Shown: positions 24,754-33,424 of the stretch, one piece after another
How the letters are laid out: each line of letters opens with the position of its first letter
How positions within the stretch are numbered: the stretch's first letter is position 1
NCBI GenBank assembly: GCA_013285965.1
Contig: JABDGQ010000011.1
Coordinates: 1 to 43,231 of the forward strand
Direction of reading: 5' to 3'
Length of the DNA: 43,231 bases
Source: Chlamydiota bacterium
GTDB taxonomy: Bacteria; Chlamydiota; Chlamydiia; Chlamydiales; Parachlamydiaceae
Position numbers and translations under genes: made by a program
Notes under the pieces: generated by a model
Seen by the model: only the letters and a program-made list of their open reading frames with translations
The model's database searches: none
Told to the model about the DNA's origin: nothing

Positions 24754-25896
24754 TTAAGTCGATGACAGTTGCACTTTCATCGGTTTTAAATGCAGAATAT
24801 GGCGCGATAGTTCTATCCATAAGTACCAATCTTCTTGTAGGCTATCTTTGAGTTGATTGAGTTGTTGTTTGATTTCTTTCAAACGCTCTTTCTGACCCTG
24901 TCGTAAAATATTGTAATAATCTTCTTTTAAATTATTTGCTTGCGCGATTTTATTTAAAATCCGTTCGGAAAGATCTAATACTGATTTCTCAATCTCATCT
25001 TTCTTAACATAACATAAATCGCATAAGCGTTCTAAAAGCAACTTTTTGCGCTCCAAGATCATTCTTTTTTTAATTGTATAAGGATCTATGCGCTTAAGAT
25101 CGCGTGCTAAACCTAATTTATTTAGTGTCCAAATAACCCATTTGGTGGGATCGAAATGGAACCATTTAATACCATTGCGATAATCATTAGCAAAGACATG
25201 ATGATAATTGTGATAACCTTCACCAAAAGTCAATAAGGCAATTACATAATTATTAACAGCACTTTGTTCTTGGCAAAAAGGTTTGTCACCCCAGGTATGG
25301 GCAAGTGAATTAATAAACCAGGTGCAATGATGTAAGACAAACAAACGTAACCAACAGGCTAGGAAACAGGCGCCCATATAATCATTTAATAACCAACCAA
25401 CAAATAACAAAGCTACGACATTGGTCAATACCATTAAGATGCCGATGTAGCGATCTTGAAATTGTACGAATTTGTTTTTCATTAAATCAGGGACAACTTT
25501 AGGATCAATGGTACGAGGTTTTTCAAGAATCCAAAAGAAGTGTGCATACCAAAAGCCTTTGTTTATGGAGTAAGGGTCATCATCTGTATCGACATGTGCG
25601 TGATGTAGACGGTGATCAAAAGCCCAACGCAAAGCGCTGCCTTGTCCTGCCATAGAGGCAAAAAACAATAATATACTTTCCACAAAAGGGTGTGTACGAT
25701 AACTACGATGAGAATAAAAGCGATGATAGCCTGCAGTTATACTAATCCCTGTTAAATATAAAAGTATAATCGATGCTACGATTAAGCTTATACTAGGTGG
25801 GGAGTAGTATAAGTAGAAGGGAAAAGTTACTAGAAGGCAGATTTGATAAATAATTAGAAACAGCCCCGGCCCCCAATTAAACTGTTTTTTCTCCAT
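24754..25896 (-). CDS. Acyl-CoA/acyl-lipid delta-9 desaturase with C-terminal extension
   Basis: Membrane di-iron fatty acid desaturase, introducing a double bond into saturated acyl chains with O2. The three histidine boxes are present: HRFYSH, HRLHHAH and HNYHHVF, between about four membrane spans, as in stearoyl-CoA desaturases. The enzyme core ends near residue 260 (WVIWTLNKLGLARDLKRI). A helical, charged tail of about 110 residues follows (KRMILERKKLLLERLCDLCY...), likely coiled coil, where eukaryotic enzymes carry cytochrome b5 or nothing. ATG at 25896 with AGGAGT before it. No electron donor gene is nearby. Such a gene would let the bacterium tune its own or scavenged lipids (inference). 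Confidence 0.92.
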   Translation of the reverse strand: MEKKQFNWGPGLFLIIYQICLLVTFPFYLYYSPPSISLIVASIILLYLTGISITAGYHRFYSHRSYRTHPFVESILLFFASMAGQGSALRWAFDHRLHHAHVDTDDDPYSINKGFWYAHFFWILEKPRTIDPKVVPDLMKNKFVQFQDRYIGILMVLTNVVALLFVGWLLNDYMGACFLACWLRLFVLHHCTWFINSLAHTWGDKPFCQEQSAVNNYVIALLTFGEGYHNYHHVFANDYRNGIKWFHFDPTKWVIWTLNKLGLARDLKRIDPYTIKKRMILERKKLLLERLCDLCYVKKDEIEKSVLDLSERILNKIAQANNLKEDYYNILRQGQKERLKEIKQQLNQLKDSLQEDWYLWIELSRHILHLKPMKVQLSST

Positions 25897-25915
25897 GGCT
25901 TACTCCTGGGTGCAT

Positions 25916-25954
25916 GTATGCTCGCATACTAATGTTAACATGTTAAAATTGCAA
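25916..25954 (-). promoter_or_regulatory. Desaturase promoter with two palindromes
   Basis: On the minus strand TTGCAA (25949-25954), 17-base spacer and TAGTAT (25926-25931). The spacer carries the perfect 12-bp palindrome TTAACATGTTAA (25935-25946), and GTATGC-TC-GCATAC (25916-25929) overlaps the -10. This placement is typical of repressor operators, although no regulator is identified. Confidence 0.4.
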
Positions 25955-25998
25955 TATTTTTTTCTTGGCATGGATTGCATAATTGTAGCAGATAACAG

Positions 25999-26166
25999 AT
26001 GAAGACATTGAAATTCAATGTGGAAAAAAAAAGATTTGAATCTTATGATGAGTGGCGTCCCACCAGAAGCGCAAGCGAAAATAGTGATATTAATACAATC
26101 CGCAAATTAATAGTTGAAGTTTATATCGAAAATGATATAATTAGCTTTTTATTACATCATTTTTGA
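25999..26166 (+). CDS. Candidate small protein of 55 residues upstream of the secretion operon
   Basis: An ATG-to-TGA frame reading MKTLKFNVEKKRFESYDEWR and on to IISFLLHHF. The composition is protein-like: a charged N-terminal half, then a hydrophobic C-terminal end (KLIVEVYIENDIISFLL). No Shine-Dalgarno precedes it and no family is recognised. It ends 52 bases before the first gene of the secretion operon on the same strand. It may equally be a chance ORF in an AT-rich leader. Confidence 0.35.
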   Translation: MKTLKFNVEKKRFESYDEWRPTRSASENSDINTIRKLIVEVYIENDIISFLLHHF

Positions 26167-26218
26167 TCTTTGAATCATAAAAAATCGATATTTTACTGTC
26201 AAGGGTAATTAAATAAAC

Positions 26219-27559
26219 ATGAATCGTTATTGGTTAGCGTGGTTAAATACTGGATTGGCTGTTGTCGCACTTGGCTTTTGTGTGGCGATTGCTCTTTTAT
26301 GGTTGCACTCTACGCCACTTGTTAATAATTCCAATGAACGGCGAGAAGGTATCTCTTTGCCAGCCAATGCTTTTCGTTTGCCTGCTGAAAAATATAACAA
26401 GACCGGCGGCCCATTGTTAGCTTTAGCAGAAGCACCACCTGAATTACAAGTGCCAGATCTACGTACACAATTAGTTTATCAAGGTAAGAATGGACGGCCT
26501 GATGCGCAATCCGCCAATACTTTTTTGCATTTTGCGTTTGTCAATAACAAAAACAGCGTCTCTATAAAACCAAACGAGCCTCTTTATATCGCTTATGAAC
26601 GTTCCTCATCGCCTGCGCGCTATGTGTTTAGCTCTGATAATAAACCTACTTCCTTATGGATAGAAGCAAATGTGTTTGGCAATGAGGCAGTTATTCAAGT
26701 TACGATGCTTTCGCACAATGGTCAAAAAATAACTCATCCGCAATGCAATAGTTGTTTTCGCTTGCCAGAGAAAGATACTGGGAGAGTAACTTTTTGGGAA
26801 TTGGGCACACTTCGTTTTGATAGTACTATTTTAGCACGTCAACGCGCTCGTTGGTATGGCATGGATCGGTTTTTAGAAACACATGGTGGGGATGAGTATC
26901 GGCATGTTATTGGTAAACAACGTTTAGATTTTGGTGAAAATGAGACATTATATTCAGTATTTGTTAAATTAGGCGATGCGTTAATGTGGAAAGATGATCG
27001 TTGGCAAGCCGTATCCGATAATCAAGAATCTCTTAGATATCCACTTTTGGTTTTAAAAAAAGTAGATGAAAGACTGATGTCTTTTGAATTATGGGATGTA
27101 GAGGGTAAAGGTAAAATTATCTTGAATTTGTTAAAGTCTTCCGATCCATGGACAATGCGCAATTCACAAATTATTCAACAGATGTTTAAATTTGTAGGAG
27201 CACGCACCCATACTAAATTTGTTTTTGATATTAGTGGTGAAAGAATTGTGCTCAGTCCTTCTGATTGGCTGCTTCTGACTGCTAAAGGGTGGAAAAAATT
27301 ATCTAATACAGAAGATATTGATGCTTATGTTAATGGTAAATTGACTGGTACCTTATTTGTCTTTGAAGCCATCGGCCGCAAAGGCGAAAGGCAAGTTATA
27401 CAGGGACGCCTTTACAGCCCAACGCGTAATGATTTTGAAGCAATTGAAATTCCATTGCAGCCTGTCGGAATAAAGTCATCATCAGAGGGCGACGCAGGCA
27501 AGAATAAAGATGAAGAAGATGATGATGAAATTCCTTTGAAGAATATTAAAACGGCTTAG
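26219..27559 (+). CDS. Membrane-anchored protein heading the type II secretion operon (CT573-like)
   Basis: A 446-residue protein with one N-terminal span (WLNTGLAVVALGFCVAIALL, residues 9-28) and a large periplasmic part, with mixed alpha/beta segments and a paired cysteine PQCNSCF near residue 180. It ends in a very acidic tail, KDEEDDDEIPLKNIKTA. I do not recognise a domain. It precedes gspD, where Chlamydia has the conserved hypothetical CT573 and where other bacteria place gspC. The topology (short cytoplasmic N-terminus, one span, periplasmic body) is like GspC, but no HR or PDZ domain is evident. A role linking inner-membrane platform and secretin is inference. A hairpin repeat separates it from gspD. 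Confidence 0.75.
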   Translation: MNRYWLAWLNTGLAVVALGFCVAIALLWLHSTPLVNNSNERREGISLPANAFRLPAEKYNKTGGPLLALAEAPPELQVPDLRTQLVYQGKNGRPDAQSANTFLHFAFVNNKNSVSIKPNEPLYIAYERSSSPARYVFSSDNKPTSLWIEANVFGNEAVIQVTMLSHNGQKITHPQCNSCFRLPEKDTGRVTFWELGTLRFDSTILARQRARWYGMDRFLETHGGDEYRHVIGKQRLDFGENETLYSVFVKLGDALMWKDDRWQAVSDNQESLRYPLLVLKKVDERLMSFELWDVEGKGKIILNLLKSSDPWTMRNSQIIQQMFKFVGARTHTKFVFDISGERIVLSPSDWLLLTAKGWKKLSNTEDIDAYVNGKLTGTLFVFEAIGRKGERQVIQGRLYSPTRNDFEAIEIPLQPVGIKSSSEGDAGKNKDEEDDDEIPLKNIKTA

Positions 27560-27561
27560 TA

Positions 27562-27631
27562 ATCTGAATTTTGAGTTTTTTTTTGCCATTTGAAATAGTC
27601 CAAAGGACGAAAAAACCCAAAACTCAGGTTA
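27562..27631. repeat. Family 3 hairpin repeat inside the secretion operon
   Basis: Left arm CTGAATTTTGAGTTTTTT (27564-27581) and right arm AAAAAACCCAAAACTCAG (27610-27627) pair with two mismatches around GTCCAAAGGACG. It starts 3 bases after the first gene's stop and ends 23 bases before gspD. It could attenuate transcription or protect the mRNA between the two. Confidence 0.65.
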
Positions 27632-27653
27632 GTATGGAACTAAATTACAAGGC

Positions 27654-30203
27654 ATGAAACTTATGATGCATAGATCTTTTTATATACTTATTTTTGGTTC
27701 AATTTCTTGTGTAGCTTTATTGCAAGGACAATCGATTTCTGAAAAAAAAACCAGTCTTACGCAATCAGAAAGTGCCTTTGATCGCGATACAGCTGAATTT
27801 CTGTTGCGTGTCAATAAAGAAACAAGTGAAATAATTGCCCAGATTCACAATTTGTATGAAAAAGCTTTTGAGTTATATCAGGTCAATGCTCCACAGGAAA
27901 GTTATCAAGCTATATTAGAACAAATCAAACAAGAAAAGCAAAAGCTTGTCCATTTAGAAAATAGTTGGCGCGAGATTAACATCCATAATAATATCAATGA
28001 TGGGTACGGGCTGTGGCATGCTCCAGAAACGACTTTAGAACAATTGATCATCGATTATGGCTCACAAGATTATGTTTATCTAATACCACCAGAAGTTGGA
28101 TCAATTAAATTAAGCATTAATTCTAATTTACCCATACCACGTTCCTCTTGGAATGAAATACTAGGACTGATTCTTACTCAAAATGGAGTAGGTATAAGAG
28201 AACTAAATCCATATTTACGACAACTATATTTGGTACGTGAAAATGCACATGTGCGCATGATAACTAATCGGCGCGAAGATTTAATACTGTTGCCTGATGA
28301 GGCGCGAGTTAGTTTTGTTTTATCACCCGAACCATCAGAAGTGCGCCGCTCGTATGCGTTTTTGGAAAAGTTTGTTAATCCCAACACCACCTCATTGCAT
28401 ATACTTGGTCGTGATATTTTTGTAATTGGACCGTCGGGTGAAATTCAAGATTTACTTAAATTATATGATTTTACTGCTGCCCATCGAAGTAATAAAGAAT
28501 ATCGCATTATTCCATTACACAAAATTGATGCTGATGGTATGGCTAAAATTTTATTAGCAATTTTTGATCAGGCCTCAGCGCAAACCAGTGATGGTGAAAA
28601 TGCTGGCTCAGGAGATATCGCCGTTAATGGTTTACGCATATTACCACTTGGTGAGCAGGCGCAAGCTCTTTTTATTGTAGGGTCAAGTGAAGAAGTACGT
28701 CAAGCTGAAGAAATGATTGCCAACATAGAATGTCAGATGAGCGGTGCTCGTGAGAAGGTTATTTTTTGGTATACAGTTAAGCATTCAGATGCCGAAGAAT
28801 TAGCCGATGTACTGCAGCGCATTTATAGCCTAATGATTTCTACTAATACTGGTATGGAACAAGTGCCAGGTGATCAGGGTATATTGCCAAACAATGTCCC
28901 ACCAGCTGCTTTGCCACCATATGCGAATTTATCTCAAAAAGAGCCGCCTGATTCATTGTATGGACAAGAAGGTTTTTATCAAGAAGGGGGTTATGTCGTC
29001 AATCCAGCACCAGCTGAACCACGCATATTCACCAAAACAATTGCTAATGAAGGGCGCGACAATTTTATTGTCGATATAAAAACTGGTGCCATTGTGATGG
29101 TGGTCGAGGCTGATATCTTACCAAAACTCAAAGATCTTACCAAAAAACTTGATGTTCCTAAAAAAATGGTGCAGTTAGAGGTGTTATTATTTGAAAAAAT
29201 GTTGCACCGCGAGAATAGCTTTGGTTTGAATCTACTCAGAATTGGATCAGCTGCCAATCATCATCAGCGCTCCGGAGCAGTATTTAACACCGTCTTTCCT
29301 CATCATGGCTCTCATGGTGGGCATGAAGGTAGTAATCATGGAGTACGCGGTGGAGCTGGTATTTTTGAATTTTTAATTTCGCGCAAAGCATCTGATTGCG
29401 GAATTCCGGCTTTTGACTTAGCCTATCGCTTTTTGTTAAGCCAAGATGATGTGCAAATTAATTCTAATCCATCGGTTACTACCACTAATCAAACTCCTGC
29501 TACCATTTCAATTAATGAAGAGTTATCGATTAATACTGGTGTTTTTGAAGTCGACACAGCTAAAGGAACAGCTTTAAAGGATGCTTTCACAAGAGCTCAA
29601 TATGGTATCACTATTAGTATGAAACCAACCATACACATAGCTAATTCTAAAGATGATGATGAAGATTATGACTATGTAAGCTTGGAAAATGATGTTACTT
29701 TTGACACCATTCAACCTGGTTGTGGAGATGATCGTCCTAACGTTATCAGACGACATATTACTAACCAAGTACAAGTACCTGATGGCCAGACTGCTATTTT
29801 GGGGGGCTTGCGCCGCAAAAATTCACATGATAAACGCGAATCAGTACCATTTTTAGGAGAGTTACCAGGTTTAGGTAAACTTTTCAGTATTACAACGATG
29901 AGTGAAAACAACACCGATATGTTTATATTCATTACCCCCCACATTATCAAAGATCCAAAAGAACAAATGATTTGTTTGCGACAAGAATTGTTAGCGATTC
30001 GTCCTGGTGATGTCCCATATTTTTTAAAATGTGTTGAAGAGGCACATCGCTATGAAAAAACACGTTTGATGGAAGGAAGCATGACCATGTTGTTTGGTCG
30101 TCCGCGTGAGCCTTATTATATTATGGACGATGATCCTACTTACTCCTTTTGCGGCGAAGTTGATTGTGGCGAAAGTAGTTGTGGTGAGTATGATGGAAGA
30201 TAA
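27654..30203 (+). CDS. gspD: Type II secretion system secretin GspD
   Basis: Outer-membrane secretin ring. The 849 residues include a signal peptide (about 1-26), a long periplasmic region with N-domain-like repeats (IIPLHKIDADGMAKILLAIF and WYTVKHSDAEELADVLQRIY), and the C-terminal secretin domain with LLSQDDVQINSNPSVTTTNQ and VPDGQTAILGGLRRKNS followed by VPFLGELPGLGKLFS, the family signature. Inserts: a His/Gly-rich loop near residues 545-562 (HHGSHGGHEGSNHG), an acidic stretch near 665 (DDDEDYDY), and a Cys-containing tail (FCGEVDCGESSCGEYDGR). The start may be the ATG at 27654 or the one at 27663, which is better spaced from AAGG at 27649. It overlaps gspE by 14 bases. Homologous to chlamydial CT572. 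Confidence 0.95.
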   Translation: MKLMMHRSFYILIFGSISCVALLQGQSISEKKTSLTQSESAFDRDTAEFLLRVNKETSEIIAQIHNLYEKAFELYQVNAPQESYQAILEQIKQEKQKLVHLENSWREINIHNNINDGYGLWHAPETTLEQLIIDYGSQDYVYLIPPEVGSIKLSINSNLPIPRSSWNEILGLILTQNGVGIRELNPYLRQLYLVRENAHVRMITNRREDLILLPDEARVSFVLSPEPSEVRRSYAFLEKFVNPNTTSLHILGRDIFVIGPSGEIQDLLKLYDFTAAHRSNKEYRIIPLHKIDADGMAKILLAIFDQASAQTSDGENAGSGDIAVNGLRILPLGEQAQALFIVGSSEEVRQAEEMIANIECQMSGAREKVIFWYTVKHSDAEELADVLQRIYSLMISTNTGMEQVPGDQGILPNNVPPAALPPYANLSQKEPPDSLYGQEGFYQEGGYVVNPAPAEPRIFTKTIANEGRDNFIVDIKTGAIVMVVEADILPKLKDLTKKLDVPKKMVQLEVLLFEKMLHRENSFGLNLLRIGSAANHHQRSGAVFNTVFPHHGSHGGHEGSNHGVRGGAGIFEFLISRKASDCGIPAFDLAYRFLLSQDDVQINSNPSVTTTNQTPATISINEELSINTGVFEVDTAKGTALKDAFTRAQYGITISMKPTIHIANSKDDDEDYDYVSLENDVTFDTIQPGCGDDRPNVIRRHITNQVQVPDGQTAILGGLRRKNSHDKRESVPFLGELPGLGKLFSITTMSENNTDMFIFITPHIIKDPKEQMICLRQELLAIRPGDVPYFLKCVEEAHRYEKTRLMEGSMTMLFGRPREPYYIMDDDPTYSFCGEVDCGESSCGEYDGR

Positions 30204-31803
30204 TAAGCCATCAAACACCTCTACGGTTGGTGTAAGTGATCTTTTTAAATTAGCCGAGCAGTTAGGCATTGCTACTGTGCTTGATTTATCGACATATCGC
30301 TTGAATAAAGAAATTTATCAGCGGGTTTCTTATTCGTTTGCTAAAAAGCATCAGATACTACCAATCGAGGATCGCAAAACATCAATCGTTGTGGCGGTAG
30401 CTGATCCGTTAAATCTAGCTCCGTTGGAAGAGTTGCGGTTTATATTAAATTGCGACATAGAAGCAGTTTATAGTCCTAGCGATGTTCTCCTTTCAGCTAT
30501 TCATGATTGTTACAACACTGAAGATGGGGCGGCTTCACAGTTAATTGCCAATCTAGGTGATAAAAGCGACGATGCGCGAGGAGATAGCGAAGTTGAGGTG
30601 TTTGACTTGCTTGATAATGGGCGCCATCAATCACCCATTATACAGTTGCTGAATTTAATTCTAACTGAAGCTATTCAGCAAGGTGCTTCTGATATTCATT
30701 TTGAGCCTTCTGAAAATGGAATGCGCGTTCGTTATCGTATTGATGGTGTCTTGTTAAATCGACATGCACCGGCGCTAGACTATCAATTGCAGCTGTTAAC
30801 GCGCATTAAAGTGATGTCCAAGTTAGATATTGCCGAACATCGTTTGCCGCAAGATGGACGCATTAAGCTGCGCATGGGTAGACGTGAAATAGATTTCCGT
30901 GTCAGTACGGTACCGATTGCCGGAGGCGAGCGCATTGTATTGCGAATCCTCGATAAAGGAAATGTCTTATTAGGATTAGATAAAATTGGCATGTTACCAA
31001 GTGTTTTTGAACAGTTCAAAAAACTAATTAGTCTGCCTGAAGGCATTGTTTTAGTGACTGGACCTACTGGTAGTGGAAAAACTACAACTCTATACAGTGC
31101 AATTTGCGAGATGGTCAGCGATGCTATTAACATCATGACTATTGAAGATCCCGTTGAATATAATCTGAAAGGTATTGCACAGATTGGTGTGCATCATAAA
31201 ATAAAATTAGACTTTGCCACAGGATTGCGACACATCTTGCGCCAGGATCCGGACGTGATAATGGTTGGTGAAATTCGCGATAAAGAGACTGCTGAAATTG
31301 CTATTCAAGCAGCCCTAACGGGACACCTTGTATTGAGTACGCTTCATACAAACGATGCTCCATCGGCTATTACCCGTCTAGTTGACATGGGTATCGAGCC
31401 ATATTTATTGTCTTCTTGTCTGGTAGGAGTGTTAGCGCAGCGTTTGGTACGTCGCGTATGTCCTGAATGTAAGGAAGCCTATGTGCCCAGTTCACGTGAA
31501 TTACAAAATGTAGGAATTCTACCTGAAAGTTTTAAAGATGGTCTATTTTTTAAAGGTAAAGGTTGTAATTATTGCTATCAAACTGGCTTTAAAGGTCGCC
31601 AGGGTGTTTATGAATTAATGCCGGTTAATAATGCTATTAGCAAGCAAATCGTACAAAGTCCAGATGCCATCGAATTGCGTCACTTAGCTCTTGAGCAGGG
31701 GATGATCAGTCTTTTGGGGCATGGTGCCGAATTAGTAAAACAAGGTAGCTCAACTGTCGCTGAAGTATTGCGCGTGGCGCGTGGCATTGAGGAGCAAGGT
31801 TAG
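30190..31803 (+). CDS. gspE: Type II secretion ATPase GspE
   Basis: Cytoplasmic hexameric ATPase driving pseudopilus assembly. I place the start at the ATG at 30190, inside the gspD end, giving 537 residues; the open frame to 30094 is only overlap with gspD. An N-terminal GspE/N1E domain (about 10-115) is followed by the nucleotide-binding core: Walker A GPTGSGKTTT (291-300), the Asp box MTIEDPVEYNLKGI, Walker B DPDVIMVGEIRDKETAEIA and the His box LTGHLVLSTLHTNDAPSAI. A zinc-binding tetracysteine is present (CPEC...CNYC). All ATPase motifs are intact. gspF starts 9 bases after the stop. Confidence 0.96.
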   Translation: MMEDNKPSNTSTVGVSDLFKLAEQLGIATVLDLSTYRLNKEIYQRVSYSFAKKHQILPIEDRKTSIVVAVADPLNLAPLEELRFILNCDIEAVYSPSDVLLSAIHDCYNTEDGAASQLIANLGDKSDDARGDSEVEVFDLLDNGRHQSPIIQLLNLILTEAIQQGASDIHFEPSENGMRVRYRIDGVLLNRHAPALDYQLQLLTRIKVMSKLDIAEHRLPQDGRIKLRMGRREIDFRVSTVPIAGGERIVLRILDKGNVLLGLDKIGMLPSVFEQFKKLISLPEGIVLVTGPTGSGKTTTLYSAICEMVSDAINIMTIEDPVEYNLKGIAQIGVHHKIKLDFATGLRHILRQDPDVIMVGEIRDKETAEIAIQAALTGHLVLSTLHTNDAPSAITRLVDMGIEPYLLSSCLVGVLAQRLVRRVCPECKEAYVPSSRELQNVGILPESFKDGLFFKGKGCNYCYQTGFKGRQGVYELMPVNNAISKQIVQSPDAIELRHLALEQGMISLLGHGAELVKQGSSTVAEVLRVARGIEEQG

Positions 31804-31812
31804 AATAAGCAC

Positions 31813-33000
31813 ATGCCACTTTATCAATACTATTACCTTAATAATCGCGGAAAAAAAAGCGTAGGCACGATAGATGCGCAAAGTGACCGCGATGCTAAAC
31901 TAAAGTTGCGCGAACAAGGCATTTTAGTGACAGGGCTGAAAATAAAAAATAATCTCAGCAAAAGACAAAATTTTAATTCAACAACTTTGCTTTCTTTTAC
32001 TGTGCAGCTTTCACAATTAGTCAATGCTGGCGTTCCACTTTATGAGAGTTTAATTGCCATTGAAGAGCAATCGCGCGGTGAGGTATATCATCGCATTATA
32101 CTGAGTTTATGCGAACACATTCATTCAGGTACCCCACTGTCAACGGCCATGGCTATGTATCCAGATAGTTTTGATAGATTATATTATGGTATGATAGCTG
32201 CAGGTGAAGCTGTAGGTGCTTTAGGACCAATTTTGGAAAAACTGACACTATTTTTATCTAGTCAAATGAAGTTAAAAAAGCAGTTAACTACCGCTATGAT
32301 TTATCCCACAATTTTGGGTAGTTTTTCACTGATTATTATTGCCTTATTATTAGGCTTTGTTATCCCATCTCTGGAAGGTATTTTTGCCGATCGGCAATTA
32401 AATGTTTTTACCAATAGTGTCTTGGTCGTTAGTTATTTATTTCGTCATTACTGGTGGCTGTATATGCCTCTCATAGGTGGATTTTTGATGTGGAGTGTGT
32501 GGAAATTGCGCTCTAAACAAGGTCGTGTATGGGTAGAGAAAAATTCGCTTAAGATTCCTTTGTTAAAAACTTTAGTTATTCAAACCGCCGTAGCTCGTTT
32601 TTGTCGCACGATGGGAACTTTATTGCAAGGTGGCTTAAATATGATCGAATCCTTGCGCATTTCACGGGGTGTAATGCGCAACGTCGTCATAGAAAAAGAA
32701 ATTCAATTGGCAGAGGGAAAAATTATTGAAGGGCACGCTTTGAGTCGTGAATTGGGTCGATCAAGCTATATTCCGCAGATGGTATCTCGTATGTTGGCTG
32801 TGGGCGAAGAGGCTGGCACAAACGTAGCTATGCTCAATCGTATTGCCGAAATGTATGAGCAAGAAATTGAAAAAACCTTAGATCAATTGATGGCATTGGC
32901 ACAGCCAATTATTTTAATAGTGATGGGCTTGGTCATAGGCACAGTATTGCTAGCCATATTATTGCCATTGACTGATGTTAGTTCCTTTGCCGTTGGTTAA
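31813..33000 (+). CDS. gspF: Type II secretion inner-membrane platform protein GspF
   Basis: Polytopic platform protein that couples the ATPase to pseudopilus growth. The 395 residues contain the duplicated GspF domain, seen in LSFTVQLSQLVNAGVPLYESLIAIEEQ and again in VARFCRTMGTLLQGGLNMIESLRI, each followed by the MVSRMLAVGEEAG-type signature. Membrane spans are at IYPTILGSFSLIIIALLLGF, HYWWLYMPLIGGFLMW and the C-terminal PIILIVMGLVIGTVLLAILL. Length and topology match the family. It sits between gspE and the pseudopilins as in most clusters. Confidence 0.95.
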   Translation: MPLYQYYYLNNRGKKSVGTIDAQSDRDAKLKLREQGILVTGLKIKNNLSKRQNFNSTTLLSFTVQLSQLVNAGVPLYESLIAIEEQSRGEVYHRIILSLCEHIHSGTPLSTAMAMYPDSFDRLYYGMIAAGEAVGALGPILEKLTLFLSSQMKLKKQLTTAMIYPTILGSFSLIIIALLLGFVIPSLEGIFADRQLNVFTNSVLVVSYLFRHYWWLYMPLIGGFLMWSVWKLRSKQGRVWVEKNSLKIPLLKTLVIQTAVARFCRTMGTLLQGGLNMIESLRISRGVMRNVVIEKEIQLAEGKIIEGHALSRELGRSSYIPQMVSRMLAVGEEAGTNVAMLNRIAEMYEQEIEKTLDQLMALAQPIILIVMGLVIGTVLLAILLPLTDVSSFAVG

Positions 33001-33029
33001 AAAAAATTAATAATCCATGGAGAAAACAT

Positions 33030-33413
33030 ATGAAATGCAAGTATAAAAAACGTTTTATTACTCTTGTCGAGATGATGATTGTGATGTTTTTAATTGCCAT
33101 GATTACTGGTGTTATTGCTTATAATTACACAGGGAGCTTAGAAGAAGGTAAAGCCTTTAAAACTAAAATGGGGATGGAAAAGATCCATACGATTTTGGAT
33201 CTATATTTAGCTGAGCATCCACAAGCTATTGACAATTTAGATTCGAATTGGAAGGTGATCGTAAAATCTTCACCAATGGTAAAAAATGGTGATGAGTTAA
33301 TTCATGATGGCTGGGGAACAGAATATCAAGTAAGTCGTTCGGACAGTGATAATGGAATTAAAATTACATCGCAAAAATACGACGCTTATCAGATTAAGAA
33401 AAAGTCTAAATAG
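33030..33413 (+). CDS. gspG: Major pseudopilin GspG-like protein
   Basis: A 127-residue pseudopilin forming the secretion piston. A short basic leader is followed by RFITLVEMMIVMFLIAMITG, the hydrophobic helix with the conserved glutamate at +5. Cleavage would fall between F9 and I10; the usual Gly at -1 is replaced by Phe. The C-terminal domain is short and has HDGWGTEYQVSRSDSDNGI, the end-of-GspG motif (D-x-W-G-x-x-Y) that supports GspG over other pseudopilins. A GGAG Shine-Dalgarno (33019-33022) precedes the ATG at 33030. This is the fourth gene of the D-E-F-G series. Confidence 0.9.
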   Translation: MKCKYKKRFITLVEMMIVMFLIAMITGVIAYNYTGSLEEGKAFKTKMGMEKIHTILDLYLAEHPQAIDNLDSNWKVIVKSSPMVKNGDELIHDGWGTEYQVSRSDSDNGIKITSQKYDAYQIKKKSK

Positions 33414-33424
33414 ATAAGAAAGTT

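Larger units (their letters stand above)
25897..26218. other. Divergent intergenic region, desaturase / secretion operon
   Basis: The 322 bases hold the desaturase promoter and palindromes on the left and a possible 55-codon ORF (25999-26166). A clear promoter for the secretion operon is not visible; AAGGG at 26201 is too far from the ATG at 26219 to be a good Shine-Dalgarno. Confidence 0.5.

Noticed and set aside
30094-30189. N-terminal extension of gspE
   Set aside because: These 32 codons only read the end of gspD in another frame; the ATG at 30190 fits the overlap and domain start.
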